Shown here: positions 37,101 through 49,600 of the stretch, in pieces
Numbering within the stretch: the stretch's first letter is position 1
How the letters are laid out: the number at the start of each line of letters is the position of its first letter
Origin: Syngnathus acus
Taxonomy: Eukaryota; Chordata; Actinopteri; Syngnathiformes; Syngnathidae
Assembly: GCF_901709675.1 (NCBI RefSeq)
Contig: NC_051106.1
Location: 186,001-250,000 of the forward strand
Direction: 5' to 3'
Length of the DNA: 64,000 bases
Translations under genes and position numbers: made by a program
Notes under the pieces: model-generated
The model's database searches: none
Told to the model about the DNA's origin: nothing
What the model saw: the letters and a program-made list of their open reading frames with translations, nothing else

Positions 37101-37599
37101 AGGCGTGGCAAAACCTCCCTCAGAGCGAGAACCAAGAAGAATGTTTGCATCGTGGGTAAGTTGTAAGGCCGTCAAAAGCCAGCAAATCGTCCCCATCCTT
37201 CTCCAAGATGATTCAAATGCAACATGAAGCAGAAGGAAAGAGCTTTCTGAAGCCTCGCTTCCGCCGTTCATCTAATCAACCATTGAGTCCAGCGGGAGCT
37301 TCTTTTGTTTGTAGAACTTGTTTTGCAGCAAAAGTACAACTCAGAATCCTTTCGACTGCATTCGGCGAAACCAAGGGCAACGACGGCTTTGACATTCCGA
37401 TGAACACTTTTTTTATTTTGTCGCCCGCCAGGCCGCATGAGCAAAGAAGCCGCCACGTCCACTCGCATCCAGCGTCTGACCACCCTGGACAGCGCCGGCC
37501 CTCGAGGTATGGACCACGCGCGATCTTGGTCGCCGGCACGGCCTCTGACGCTTTTTCTCTGTCTTTTCAGCCCAAAGGGAAGAAAGCGCAGGGCAGTGA
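34179..37599 (+). CDS. snapc1: SNAPC1, snRNA-activating protein complex subunit 1
   Basis: Subunit of SNAPc, which binds the proximal sequence element of snRNA genes for RNA polymerases II and III. Exons: 34179-34312, 35283-35439, 35622-35762, 35859-35963, 36043-36204, 36271-36333, 36563-36625, 37020-37155, 37432-37506, 37571-37599; 1065 nt, 354 aa, against 368 in human. Exon 1 gives the family start (SDCEEVLARFQQTDSVRFE), exon 2 YFLPPFSFQIRTGGLYLLYS, exon 3 RLALKDWEDVVTFQ and AFHLTAMP, and later SIKSKAY. The basic tail (KSRRHRRVDVD, RRRRGKTSLRARTKK) is expected for the family. The final short exon (AQREESAGQ) is the least certain. SYT16 follows, as in human 14q23. Confidence 0.92.
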
Positions 37600-37758
37600 A
37601 CTTGGACGTGAGCACCAGACCTTCCCGCTCGGCCCCTTTCCAAACCTCGTTCTGGGCGATTTGCCGTCACTTTTGAAGCACCATCGGTGACACGTCAGTG
37701 CGCTTTCACCATGCTACTGGAAGAAAATGAGCCTGCTTTGTTCTGCTTTTCCTTGTGC

Positions 37759-37764
37759 ATTAAA
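37759..37764 (+). terminator. SNAPC1 polyadenylation signal (ATTAAA)
   Basis: Common variant hexamer 160 bases after the stop codon, in GTGCATTAAAAAAACAGC. Confidence 0.5.
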
Positions 37765-38164
37765 AAAACAGCAGCACAGTCATTCGCCTGCATTTCACTG
37801 GACAAAAGCCAACACGCCAAAAGATGAACATGAAACAACTCCTTTCTGCCCACGATTGATTATGTGAGCGAGCTACTCAGTATCGGAACAGATTTGATTG
37901 AAGTGTCTCAGTCTAGATTCTGCGGTAATGCAGTACTGCACAACTCCGAAGTGTCGAACAGAAAGCGCACTTGCGGCGCGACCCTGAACGACCCGAGGCC
38001 ACAAGGAAAAGATGTCCCTTTGGACTTTTCACAAATTGAAGTCAAAAAAGTGGAAGTGGCCATTTTGGGTGAAAATATGGAATGTCATCACAGTGTTACA
38101 AAGAGGACGTTTGCTTCTTATTTGACTGGTAAGTACTTCTGAAACAGAAAACCTTTTCATTGGG

Positions 38165-38510
38165 AGTAGTCCATCGATCCATTTTCTATACCATTTTCTA
38201 TACCGCTTGTCCCCACGGGGATCGCGGGCGTGCTGGAGCCTATCACAGCAGTCATCGGGCAGTAGGTGGGGGACATTTTGAACCTGATGCCAGCCAATCG
38301 CAGGGCACATAGAAACGAACAGTCATACGCACTTGCACTCACACCTACGGGATTGCTCACTCAGCCTACCATGTATGTTTTGGGGATGTGTGAGGAAACC
38401 CACGCGGGCACGGGAATAACATGCAAACTCCACACAGGGAGGGCCGGAGGTGGAATCGAACCCGCACCCTCCTAACTGTGAGCCGGACGTGCTAACCACC
38501 TTGCCGATTG
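38165..38510 (+). repeat. Dispersed teleost repeat, long copy
   Basis: ATCGATCCATTTTCTATACC, CACGGGGATCGCGGGCGTGC, GCCAGCCAATCGCAGGGCAC, CATGCAAACTCCACACAGGG and GTGGAATCGAACCCGCACCC in order. The element is common in fish genomes; the shorter copies here match its 5' third. 37765-38160 shows no gene. Confidence 0.85.
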
Positions 38511-38801
38511 GGAGCAGTAATGACAACTATTCTTTCAACACACACTATTAAACTGGTTTTTTTTGCTGTGCTATTAGCGCCCCCAAGCGGTCGCGGCGCC
38601 CTAACCTACTAACTCGGCGTAGTTTAGGTTTGAGAGAAGGAGGCTAGAGTGTTCCACTTTCCCAGCGTTCATGAAGGCGTCGCTGTTGTTCCGCGCTTTC
38701 GGGTGTGCGGCTCGCGGAGGAGAGTCCCGGATGTCGGTCCTTGCCTGACGACTCTGCCCGGAGAGACCGGACACGCTCCCTCCCGCCCGGCTGCTGTCGC
38801 C

Positions 38802-41800
38802 ATGGCCTCTGACAGTAAGTAGCGACGAAGCAGCGGGGCGGACGCTTGTTCGCCGCCTGTCCGATTCCCGGCGTCTCTTGGCCGGCGTGGGTTCGTAACT
38901 TCGGCTCCTTTCCTTGACGCGCTACCGGGCCTACTTGACGCGCGTGCACCTGCTTCAACAATTGATTGTTATGCTTCGTACGTATGATACGTACCGCTAT
39001 TTTTCTTTCCTGCAGTGTTTATTTTTAGCGCTGCACCATCAAGGCATGATGCAGCTGCAACCCACCCTTCATTTTTTCTTCAACAATGTTGCATTTTATC
39101 CTGTATTTCGTGGTGACGCAAGAGTGGTTGCATAAGAGAAGTGGCAAGAAGTTTTACTGAGCGCCATCGATAGCAGCAAAAGGATATCCCCTCGACCAAG
39201 GACACGCAACACGAGCCTGGAAATCCCGATTCAGCGCTGTACCAGTGACTGACCCTCCAACGTATATTATTCTTGCGTCACCATTTGTGTTGCGTTGCTT
39301 CAAAAAGCGCAACTGTCAATTAGCTATGCGTTAGTGCGTCAGTGGCGTTTTGCATTGTTTGTGTGCATGAAGCTAAGTTGGACTTTCCGAAGACAATAAA
39401 GCTATGTGGCTGTTTTCAATGCACGAGGTGTGCCTCGCCTGTTTCTCAAGGTGCTGAGCGCTGATGAGGCCCGTATGAGTCACGAAGTCGTCGGTGCCGG
39501 GGCGTGTACCTAATCGGGTGTCCAAAGGGTTTGAAGTCGCTCCACACCGTGCGATGCCGCTCGGTTACCATGGTAACGCTCTTGTGGACCGCCACCTCCT
39601 CAGCAGCCGCCGCTGCCTGATTGGCTGTTTCCGCCAAACCCTTCCGCTGGGGCTCGGCCGGCCGAGAGAAAGCACTTTCGGCGCACTGCTGTTTGTTCTG
39701 CACTCGCTTCCTCATTTCAAGTCATTATTGGCTCCTGTTTGCTCACAAAGCTTCAGGCTGTGCGTGTGCGCGCGCTTGTGTGTACGTGCGCGCGCCTGCC
39801 GGCCACACCTTCCTCCTTGGCCCCACGGGAAGCACACGCATCAAGCAGACGTCAGAATAGCAACTGGAGATCACTGACAAAGTGGAGAAAGACGTGAGAC
39901 AGAAGAAAGGACTTGACAGAGAAGAGGGCAAGACGTTCGTGAAGAAGAGTCAGAAAAGTTGCGAGCAGAATACAGAGGAGAGCCCATTTCGGAGGAATTG
40001 GAGAAGTGAGTAGAACAAAGTTGTGAAGGAGAAAAAAAAGTTGTTGAAGGTAGCAGTCAAAATTGGTGTGAAAAATAAGGAGAGAAGTCATTGTGGAGGA
40101 GGAGGAGAGGACGACATGAGAGGGGCGCCCAACTTGACTGCGGCGCCGTCTTCAGATTTTGAAAGTAGGTGGAGCTTGTTGATCAGGCGACCTTCAAAAC
40201 CTATTTCATCTCTCAAAGTTGTTGAACTCAGCGGTCACATGGTTAGGTACACCTGCCGGTCCAAAACTGGTCTCCTTGGCGACATCTTTCCCTGGCAACC
40301 GTGGGCCTCGCTACATCCCTATTCGCTAAATCTTCTCGTGTCTCTTACTCTTTCCGCCACTGTTTTCTGAGCTGAACATTTTTTAATTTTCTTCTGATGT
40401 CCAACGCTTAACGGCCATTTGTTGTGTTTGTGTGTGTGATACGCCATGTGCGTCCGCGTCTAGGTTGTCTGTTTGTGTGGTCTGATCAGTGTGTCATTGT
40501 GTGTCCCCTCTTCCTCCTGCGACCAGTCACGGCGGAGGCGGTGGGCTTCCTGTCGGTGGTGGGCGTGTTCATCGCCGCCCTGGCACTTGTCTTCCTCTTC
40601 ATCAATAAGATGCTCTGCTTCTCCAATGTGGGCAGAACTCCGTGCATGGAGCAGCAGCAGCGCCGGCCCTCAGGGAGCCAGCGGCCGCCGGGGGTCCGGC
40701 GCGGTCTCGGTGAGACGCACAAACACCGCGTGGCTTCTCATCTGCTGATTTCGTCGCATGTCGTGGCATCACGCAGACTCTGCAGCCGACTCCAATCGGC
40801 GGCAATCCAAATGGCTCCTATCAATCCCTTCAAATAGAAATAGATGTGAAATCACGTGACATGTTTTGATGTCATGCCTCATTGACCGAAAATATTTCAC
40901 CACCGGTGACTCCTTCTGTCTTGGAGGACTCCTAGTGCTTATGCTTGCTTGGCAAGGAGAAGACAAAATGCTACAGAAAAGATTCAAAGGGAAAAAAAAG
41001 TATGAAAGAAGAAGAAAAAAAAGTCCTTTGTTGGTGTTTTGATCTTGATGCGGATCAACATGAGCCGTTGTTAAAGTCAACAACAGGTCAGAAGCAAACA
41101 CGCCGTGAAGACACGCCGGTCCGGTCCCAGCTCAAACATGACACTAGCTGTTAGTTCGCGAGTTAGCCGGATTTCCCATGTTTGAGCTAACAAGACTTCT
41201 TGTTGGCAGGCGAAGCTCTCATCGGCGTGAGGCGTGGTACCAAAACGATACCAATCGTTTTGCGTTTTGTGTGCGACCAGTCAAGAGCTGGAGTGTGGAT
41301 GGCAGCCAATCATCCTCAGACAGCGACAACCAAGTGATGAAGCAGTTTGAGATCTCGGTGTCGCGAGCACACAGTTTGCGTTCGGAGCGGCTGCCTCCGA
41401 GAGCGGCCAGATGCCGCGACAACTTTGCCGGTTCGTCGGAGCGACGGAATGCCAACTCTCGCCCGTCCGATTGTGAAGGTACGCGCTTGACAAATTGTGT
41501 CCAGCGGGGGGGGGGGCAGGATGACGTCAAAAAGATGTGGTTGCAGACGATTTCCCACCGGCCGTCACGGAGGCGACCGCTGAACGCAGCCTTCAGGAGG
41601 TGGCGCCAGATGGAACTCAGTCACCGCCGCAGCACTCAGAGAGCCCAACCGCCGGCGAACCGTTCATGTCGGAGGACGTGGGGCACCGGGACACGGCCAA
41701 CGGCTCTGCCCCGTGGACGCCTCAGGTACTTACAACTTGCCATTGCCGGGCAGACTCGATCACTCTGGAATATGCTCATTAGTGGACAGGCCTGAAGTCA

Positions 41801-43148
41801 TCATTGCGACTTGCGACAGGTTGTTTATGAAATGTTCGTGTGTGTACTGCGCGTGACATAGTCACCTTTGATGAACGGAATGTTAAGCTAATATTGAGCA
41901 TCCAACATTGAAGGTCCTGTCGCGGTCAACCAGAAAAGAAGAGCCAGGGGCCGGTCCAAGTGTCAGCTGCGCTCCCTTTGTGTTGCCTGCCCAGGACGAA
42001 GACACCGCCCCGCCGCCGCCCACCTGCCCATCCCCTCCACGATGCGTCTCCAAGTGCTGCGACCTGCTGGTCTCACTGGAGTACCGAGCAGCCGGCGAGA
42101 AGCTGCTGGTCACAGTGGTGTCGGCGCGAGACCTTCCCGACCGACGGCGGAGCGGGGCAGACAACTGGCAGGTGCACGTCGTCCTCATGCCGGCCAAGAA
42201 GCAGAGACACAAGACCTCGCTCAGTCGGGTGGGCTCCGACTTTGGTCTGGACTTTGGCCAGACCTTCGCTCTGACGCGGGTTGAGACCTCCCGGTTGGCG
42301 GCGTCGGCGCTCCGCTTCCGCATGTACGCCCTGGAAGGCAGGATACTCCGGCGGCGGATGATGGGCGAGAAGCTTCTGCCCCTGGCCGGCCTGGACCATA
42401 CGGCGGGATCTGTCGATGTGCAACTGGTGCTGGTGCCTCGCGGCAACATGGAGGTAGCCTCTGGCCGCGCTTGCGGGACCCTCTGGCGTGTTTGCTGACG
42501 TTTGCTCTGGCCAGAGCGTGGACTCAGAGCTGAGCCTGGCCGGTGATGGCGCCTCGTCCTCGCACGAATGCGCCGAGCTCCTGATGGGCTTGTCCTACAG
42601 TGCTGCCACTGGGAGGATGTCGGTGGAAATCATCAAGGGCAGCCGCTTGGGGAGCATGGCCGCCGGCAGACCTCCGGGTATGTTGGCTTCCTCCTTGGCC
42701 TCCTTGGCCTTGCTCTCTGACCTCTTTGTCTTGTTGTTTTTGTCCTCCGGGTCACGTCCATCGTCATGTTCTTCACGGTGGTCTCCCGGGTGTCGTCGGT
42801 GATGGCGACCGTGTTGTGACGTTGTTCTCGTTAGACACGTTTGCCCGGTTGACGCTGCTCAACTCAGTGGGCCGGGAGATCTCCCGCTGCAAGACGTCGG
42901 TGCGGCGCGCCCAGCCCAACCCGGTGTTCAAGGAGACCTTCGTCTTCCAGGTAGCGCTCTTCCAGCTGTCAGACGTCACGCTCATGACATCTGTCCACGG
43001 ACGGCGCAGCCTCAAGCGCAAGGAGATGATCGGCTGGGCCGCCCTGGGCCAGAACAGCAGTGGCGAGGAGGAGCGCCTTCACTGGAGGGACATGAAGGAG
43101 GCGCACGGGACGCAGGTGTGCAGGTGGCACGTCCTTCTGGATGCCTGA
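38802..43148 (+). CDS. syt16: Synaptotagmin 14/16-type protein, SYT16 by neighbourhood
   Basis: Membrane-anchored double-C2 protein of the Ca2+-independent SYT14/16 branch, thought to act in membrane trafficking. Exons: 38802-38814, 40527-40709, 41281-41478, 41547-41725, 41995-42453, 42515-42677, 42835-43148; 1509 nt, 502 aa, shorter than human SYT16 (645). Exon 1 encodes only MASD. Residues about 8-31 (EAVGFLSVVGVFIAALALVF) are the conserved membrane segment, followed by INKMLCFSNVG. SSSDSDNQVMKQFEISVSRA is a family block. C2A is at about 205-340 (KLLVTVVSARDLPD, NWQVHVVLMPAKKQ), C2B at about 360-500 (RCKTSVRRAQPNPVFKETFV, KRKEMIGWAALGQNSSGEEE). The loop aspartates for Ca2+ are missing. SYT14 cannot be excluded by sequence alone; adjacency to SNAPC1 favours SYT16. 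Confidence 0.85.
39564..39577. promoter_or_regulatory. Perfect palindromic X-box (RFX site)
   Basis: GTTACCATGGTAAC, identical to the ideal RFX-family X-box, in the first SYT16 intron. RFX factors drive ciliary and neuronal genes. Could be an intronic enhancer or alternative promoter; function not shown. Confidence 0.55.
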
Positions 43149-43636
43149 CCGACGCAAGCTCCTTGCCTTTTGTGTGCTGAATGTGCTCGGGTGGCTTTGG
43201 GCCAAGAGTAAAGTAGCACTTGCTCAAGAATCCTCTTGGATATTTCCAAAAGAAAAGCCAAGCTTTTCCACATTCGCCATGGAGTGTATTCCGATTAGAA
43301 TGTTTCAGAAAGCCCAAACGGAGCCAAAATGCTGCAAATATCCTCATTTCCAAGCAAACAATGGCAAGAGGACGCTAACTTGTCTTGCATGTGTTATGGG
43401 CAGCACTTTTTGACATCAACTGGCAGGAAGCTTTGTATTCGAACAAGTGTTGCTGGGAATGAGCGCTTGTGCAATCGTTGTACATATGAACCACTTGACT
43501 GGGGCCTAATTCAGCATTTCTTGTTTTCTGTTCAACTGCCCCAGAGGCAAATATTTCAACTGTAAATAGTATCATTTATCTATAAAATTGTAAATATACC
43601 TCTGCATGACATTGTATCCCTCATTGACATTAAATG

Positions 43637-43647
43637 AATAAAATAAA
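43637..43647 (+). terminator. SYT16 polyadenylation signals (two overlapping AATAAA)
   Basis: Overlapping AATAAA hexamers about 490 bases after the stop codon, in an AT-rich context. Confidence 0.65.
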
Positions 43648-43649
43648 AT

Positions 43650-46384
43650 AGAGATCAATTTACTGCTAAGAAAACCTTTGTTAACCATTTTTCGACTTTT
43701 TTTTTTTTCCATTCCTGTTGATTTCTCCACAGTGTCTCATCTCCTGATCTGTGTTGTGTGCGCACACCTCAGTGGGGGATTTGGAGATCCCCCTGCTCAA
43801 GGATAAGTGTAGCTCCGCCACTGGTAGAGAGGGTGAGTTGGAGAAAGAGGATGAGAGAGCGCGAGAGAGAGAGAGCAAGAGAAAGCGAGATAAAGCGAGA
43901 GTGAGAACGAGAGAGATTCGCCATTACTGTTGTGCAGAGGTCCCGTTGACGTCTCGCACATCCCCCGTATGGCCTGTGGGAGGCCCAGTCGACGTTTAGT
44001 CGGACGCAGCAGCATCCGCAGCAGTTCAGGCAGAGCGAGTGTGCCAGCGATCGAGCGCCACCCCCGACGCCCGTCACTGCCCCCGGGTGGAGCGGACGCG
44101 AGGACATCGCCGGACGTGGAATGAGTGGCTCGAGGACGCGTTTTTTTGGTTTGTTTGTTTTTAATTTTCTGCGGAGTTGTCCTCTCCGCTTTTGTGCTTT
44201 GCAAGGTGGAGACGACGTTTTTTCAACGAGGAACTGGAGCGACCATGTTGTTCTTCCTACTAGGTGGGTACGGAACGACGGGAATGTCTCCTGGCTGGGA
44301 TTCTCAAAGCTCGGGTCGCCGGGCTGTCCGGGCCGCGCCGAGTTCCTCTGACGAGCCGAGCCCCTCTGACGAGCCGAGCAGCTCGAAGTCGATCGCGCGT
44401 CGTCGTCGGGCTGCTGGAAGCAGCGGCGAAACGAGCCCCGGGTCGACGAGCTCGCTTCCTGGGCTCCAGCTAAGCTAATGAGGCTAGCAGCTAGCGCCTT
44501 GCTCATGTTAGCTGGTCGCCATCGCTTGGAAAGGTGCCCACTGCCAGCCCGTGGTTTGTTTTGGCCACGCTCGCATCGTAAGAAGGGACTTTGGGAGCAG
44601 GATCGTGATTTTGTGTGTGTGTGAGAGGGGGGGGGGGGGGGGTTGTTTGTCCGTTTGATTGTCGGCTGCTTGAAGGCTGCCCCGACGAGTGCTTGAAAAA
44701 ACAACCTAAGTAGGACATGATGGAAGCTCGTTCGCGGTGCTTTGACGCATTACCGGTGTCGCCCGAATTCAGCACCTCCTCAAATTGTCCCCGTCGTATA
44801 GCTTTTAATGTTATTTGGACCAAAACTTGTGGTAGTGCCGAAACCTTTGGCCATTATGCGCATTGAAAACGTTTTGCCATTTTGCACATTGAAAACGTTT
44901 TGCCATTTTGCACATTGACGACCTTACGCTGAGGTCGTCCTCCTTGGCTGCCTTTGATGCTTTTGGGGCTATTTGTAGCCACCGACCCTTGAGTGGTGTC
45001 ACCGGTACCAACACCGACCGGCACTGTAACTGCGAGGGCTGCTGCATTCCTGGGAAGCAGGAAGTCAGAGTTTTGCCCTTTCCGAGTTGGTCTTGAACTT
45101 GTGAAGTGTGATTACGTGTATGGCACCTTCTCATCACTTTGAATTGAGATGTCCAAGTTGGGGACTAAAAGTAGGAAAGTGGGCTCGCAAAATAACAAAT
45201 AACTTTGCTGATAGATTGGTCAATTCACAGTTAATGCACAGAGACGTATTTCGGCTTTGCAACTACGTAAGTGGGTAAAAAAGGGTCACTGGAGCCCAGC
45301 GCAGTTGCAGTTTGAAGGCAAGTTGGGTTCGGGCTGCAAGCAGCGGCGACTAGTGTGATGACTGCGGCCGTTGACAAATCTCAGCGCTGACTGTGTCCAG
45401 GAAACACAGACGTGTAGATGATGCACTCAACTACAGCACCTCACCACAGCCAACAAGTGGCAGCAAGTTCGCCGGCATTCTTTTTCCTCTCAGCCCAAGA
45501 GCAAAGCGGCTTCCATTTCTCGAAAAAAAGGCTGGCGGTCGGCACATGGCCTCCCTCGCCAAAGCAGATCCTCGGATCGGCCCCGGCCAGTGCAGGAACG
45601 TCATGCCGTCCGTCCGTGCTTTTTTCGGAGGAGCTGCTCTGCGGGGAATTTAATTAGCGACATGTTTGGAGGCGGTGAGCTCGGGAGGAACAAAGCAAAA
45701 AGTCCTCTTCGTCGGCCAAACATGGGAGCCGGACCCGATGGAGCACTTGCCCGCTGTCCTCAGCAGCCGGTCGCAACCGCTCATCAAAACGAAGACGCGC
45801 CCTCCATTGTTTGGAGGAAAAGAGTTGAGTTTGGGATTGCATGGGCGACGCTCCTCTCCGGTGTCCGGCGTCTTGGATCATGCGCTAATCATCTAATTTT
45901 TTATCTTCAATTAGACGCTGGCTTGACATGAGCCGATTTTCTTGGTTTGAATTCATTTCTAGGTCAGCGGTGGTCAAAGGGCTGCGCTGGCCTGCCATTT
46001 TTCTCTGCCTCTCCGCAAATGGCGGCGAACCTCCGCTTTTGTGCCACCTGGGGGGGGGGGGGGGGTGCTTTTGGCTTTTTTTTTTGACCATGGTTAAAAA
46101 AACGACTCTCGTTGTAATGAATGTGCAATTGATCCCAATCGGCCATATGACGCTTCGGTAGCTGTAATGTCTTTTTTCTAAGTTCGACGCAGTCCGACGT
46201 TTACCGATGGCCACACTGGGGCAGTGTTGGGCTACCCAAAGCTGTCCCCTACTGACGCCGGCCCAGTACAGTATACAAAAAAGAAAAAACATGCCAGTTT
46301 GGAGATGCTAAAAGGGTCGCAGAGGTTTTGCGGCTCTAGCTCGGCCGCAATTGAGCTTGGTGCGATCCGAAGGGCACCGGTGAT
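43650..46384. other. ARHGAP5 upstream region, no coding exon seen
   Basis: Contains a (GA)n stretch (43855-43915), a GC-rich segment 43990-44480 that may be the promoter and noncoding first exon, G runs near 44628-44642 and 46050-46065, and a 26-bp repeat at 44855-44925 (TTTTGCCATTTTGCACATTG). The reading frames present show no conserved blocks. Confidence 0.5.
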
Positions 46385-46596
46385 TGAGTGGCTGATTGTT
46401 TGCGTTGAGCTAGCTCTAATGCTCAAATTGTCTTGCAGGCAGGTGATAGGAGGGGAAGCACGCCAGAGGACAGGAAAGGCGGGCGGGAGTTGAGTGGCTG
46501 ATTGTTTGCGTTGAGCTAGCTCTAATGCTCAAATTGTCTTGCAGGCAGGTGATAGGAGGGTAAGCACGCCAGAGGACAGGAAAGGCGGACGGGAGC
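46385..46596 (+). repeat. 106-bp tandem duplication containing a splice acceptor
   Basis: Two copies (46385-46490, 46491-46596) differing at only a few positions. Each contains CTCAAATTGTCTTGCAG, a good 3' splice site, ending at 46438 and 46544. The second lies 130 bases before the ARHGAP5 start codon. Confidence 0.95.
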
Positions 46597-46674
46597 GGCC
46601 GCTCGTCCAAAGCCCCGCACGAATGATATCCTGAGCTCAGCTCTGAGCTGGCGGTGCGCCAGTCGGCGACTAAG

Positions 46675-49600
46675 ATGGCCAAAAACAAGGAGGCGCGGCC
46701 CCCAAGCTTCGCCGTCAGCGTGGTGGGCCTCTCTGGGACGGAGAAGGACAAGGGCAACTGTGGCGTGGGCAAGTCGTGCCTCTGCAACAGGTATGTGCGG
46801 CCAGACGCCGACGACTACTACTCGGAGCACACGTCGGTGCTGAGCACCATAGACTTTGGGGGCCGCGTGGTCAACAATGACCACTTTCTGTACTGGGGTG
46901 AGGTGGCCCACCGAGGGGAGGAGGGGCTCGACTGCAAAGTGCAAGTGGTGGAGCAGACGGAGTTCATCGACGACCAGACCTTCCAGGCGCACCGCAGCAC
47001 CAACATGCAGCAGTACGCCAAACGGGCGGCGGCCACCAAGCTCCAGTCGGCCGAGAAGCTCATGTACATCTGCACCGACCAGCTGGGCCTGGAGCAGGAC
47101 TTTGAGCAGAAGCAGATGCCGGACGGCAAGCTGAGCGTGGACGGCTTTGTGCTGTGCGTGGACGTCAGCAAGGGCTGCAACCGCAAGTTTGACGACCAAC
47201 TCAAGTTTGTCAGTGGCCTCTACTCGCAAATGACCAAGTCCAAGAAGCCCGTGGTGGTGGCCGCCACCAAATGCGACGAGCTGGTCGAGCAGCACCTGCG
47301 GGAGCTTCAGGTCTTTGCGGCAAGCAAGAAGAACTTGGTTCTGGTGGAGACGTCGGCTCGCGCCAACGTCAACGTGGAGCTCTGCTTCAACACACTGCTC
47401 CAGCAGCTGGACAGAAGCCGGGTCAAGCCCAAAGCCGTGCCCTATGCCGAGGCCCACAAGGTGCAGAGGCAGCTGGTCGCCGCTGTGACTGACCGGTTCG
47501 AGAAGCTGGTGATGCAGACGGTCAGAGATTACCACAGCACCTGGAAAGGCGCGCTGAGCGGCGGCCTGAGGGGCCACCCCGACTTTGAGGACTTTGTCGC
47601 CCTGGAGGGCTCCAAGAAGGCCCGCAACGCCTTCACCAAGCACATTGCGCAACTCAAGCGGGAGCACGTGGAGCGGCGCCGCGAGGAGTACCTGGCCACT
47701 CTGCCCAAGACGCTGAGCCACCTCCTGGGTCGGTTGGACGAGGTGGAGCACCTGACGTGGGGCGAGGCGCAGAGCCTCATACGCCAGCGCCCCGACTTCC
47801 AGTGCTGGTTCGTGGCGCTGGAGCAGACGCCCTGGGACGAGTCGGACCACGTGGACCACAGCGACCGGCGTATCCCCTTTGACCTCCTGGCCACGCCTGA
47901 CGCCGAGAGGATCTACCGCAACCACGTGCGGCTCCTGCTGTCGGAAAAGAGGAGGGCGGACATGAAGGAGAGGTTCAAGAAAACGCTGGAGCAGCTCCAC
48001 TTGGTCGGCGCCGGACAGCCTTGGGAGGAGGTGGCGTGCTTGCTCGCCGAGGACGAAGCCTACAAGTTCATCGCCGAGTCGGACAGGAGGGACGTCTACG
48101 GTCGCCACCAGCAGGAAATAGTGGAGCGGGCCAAAGAGGACTTTCAGGAAATGCTTTTCGAGCACGCCGAGCTCTTCTACGACTTGGACTTAAACGCCAC
48201 GCCCAGCTGCGACAAGATGAGCCAAATCCACAGCGTCCTCAACGAGGAGCCCCGGTACCGGGCGCTACAAAAACTGGCCCCGGACCGAGAGTCTCTCCTG
48301 CTCAAGCACATCGGCTTCGTGTACCACCCCACCAAGGAGACGTGCCTGAGTGGCCCCAACTGCGTGGACCTGAAAGTGGAGCAGGTTCTGGCCAACCGGC
48401 TGCTCCAGCAGCAGGAGCGCGCCCGCTCCGACCTCTACCGCAACGGCACCGACGTGGACAAGATCAACCTCTGCCTCCTGGGAAAGGAGGGCCTGGCGCA
48501 GGAGCTGGCCAACGAGATTCGAGCTCAGTCCACCGACGACGAGTACGCCCTGGACGGCAAGCTCTACGAGCTGGAGCTTCTCGCTGTCGATGTCAACTCC
48601 ACCTTGCTCTTCAGCCACACCTGGGTGTCCAGCTTCAAGCCGCACGGCTGCTTCTGCGTCTTCAACTCCATGGAGTCCCTCAATTGCGTGGGTGACTGCG
48701 TGGGCAGGATCCGAGCCGAAATGGCCCAGAGCAGGAGAGACAAGTGTGCCGCTCCCCTCCCCTTCATCCTTATGCTGGCCAATCCCAGGGATGGCGGCGC
48801 CTGCAAGAACGTGCCCATCCTTCGGCACCAGGGCCAGCAGCTGGCCAACAAGCTCCAGTGCACCTTTGTGGACATCCCCTCGGGCGCTTTTGCACGCAAG
48901 TTCACTGAGTCCCAGGTCAAGCAGGGCCTGCGTGGCGTGCTGGACGGGCTCAAGCGCCACTCTGACGTCCTGGCGCCGCCAGCGCTGGCGCCACTGCTAC
49001 CCTCCTCCGTCAAAGACGCAGCGTCCGAGGCCCACTTGCGGGTGGTTATGTGCGCCATGTGCTGGGACCCCTTCAGCGTCGACCTCATTCTCTCCCCTTT
49101 TCTGGAGTCGCGCTGTTGCAGCGCCGGGCAGCCGGGCCGGGCCAACACGCTGCTACTGGACAAGATTATCGGCGAGAGCCGGCGCAGGATCCAAGTCACC
49201 GTGCTCTCCTACCACTCCGCCATCGGTGTCCGCAAGGACGAGCTAGTACACGGCTACATCCTGGTCTACTCGGCCAAGCGCAAGGCCTCCATGGCCACGC
49301 TGCGGGCCTTCTTGGCAGAGGTCCAGGACGTGATCCCGGTCCAGATGGTGGCCGTCACCGACAGCCAGGCTGACTTCTTTGAAAATGACGACATCAAGGA
49401 GCTGATGACGGAAGGCGAGCACATCGCCACGGAGATCGCCGCTAAGTTCACGGCGCTCTACTCACTGTCGCAGTACCACCGGCAGACTGAGGTCTTTACG
49501 CCTTTCTTCAACCAAGTGCTGGAGAAGAAGGCCCACATCGAGAACGCTTTCATGCCAGACGGATCATCGCGTGAGCGCGCCACCGAGCTTTTCCCCAGCT

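Noticed and set aside
43769-44704. 311-codon minus-strand frame upstream of ARHGAP5
   Set aside because: Low-complexity serine/arginine-rich translation of a GC-rich and (GA)n region; no conserved block or splice logic.
46522-48165. 547-codon open frame on the minus strand
   Set aside because: Antisense shadow of the GC-rich ARHGAP5 exon; the plus frame carries the conserved GTPase and FF blocks.
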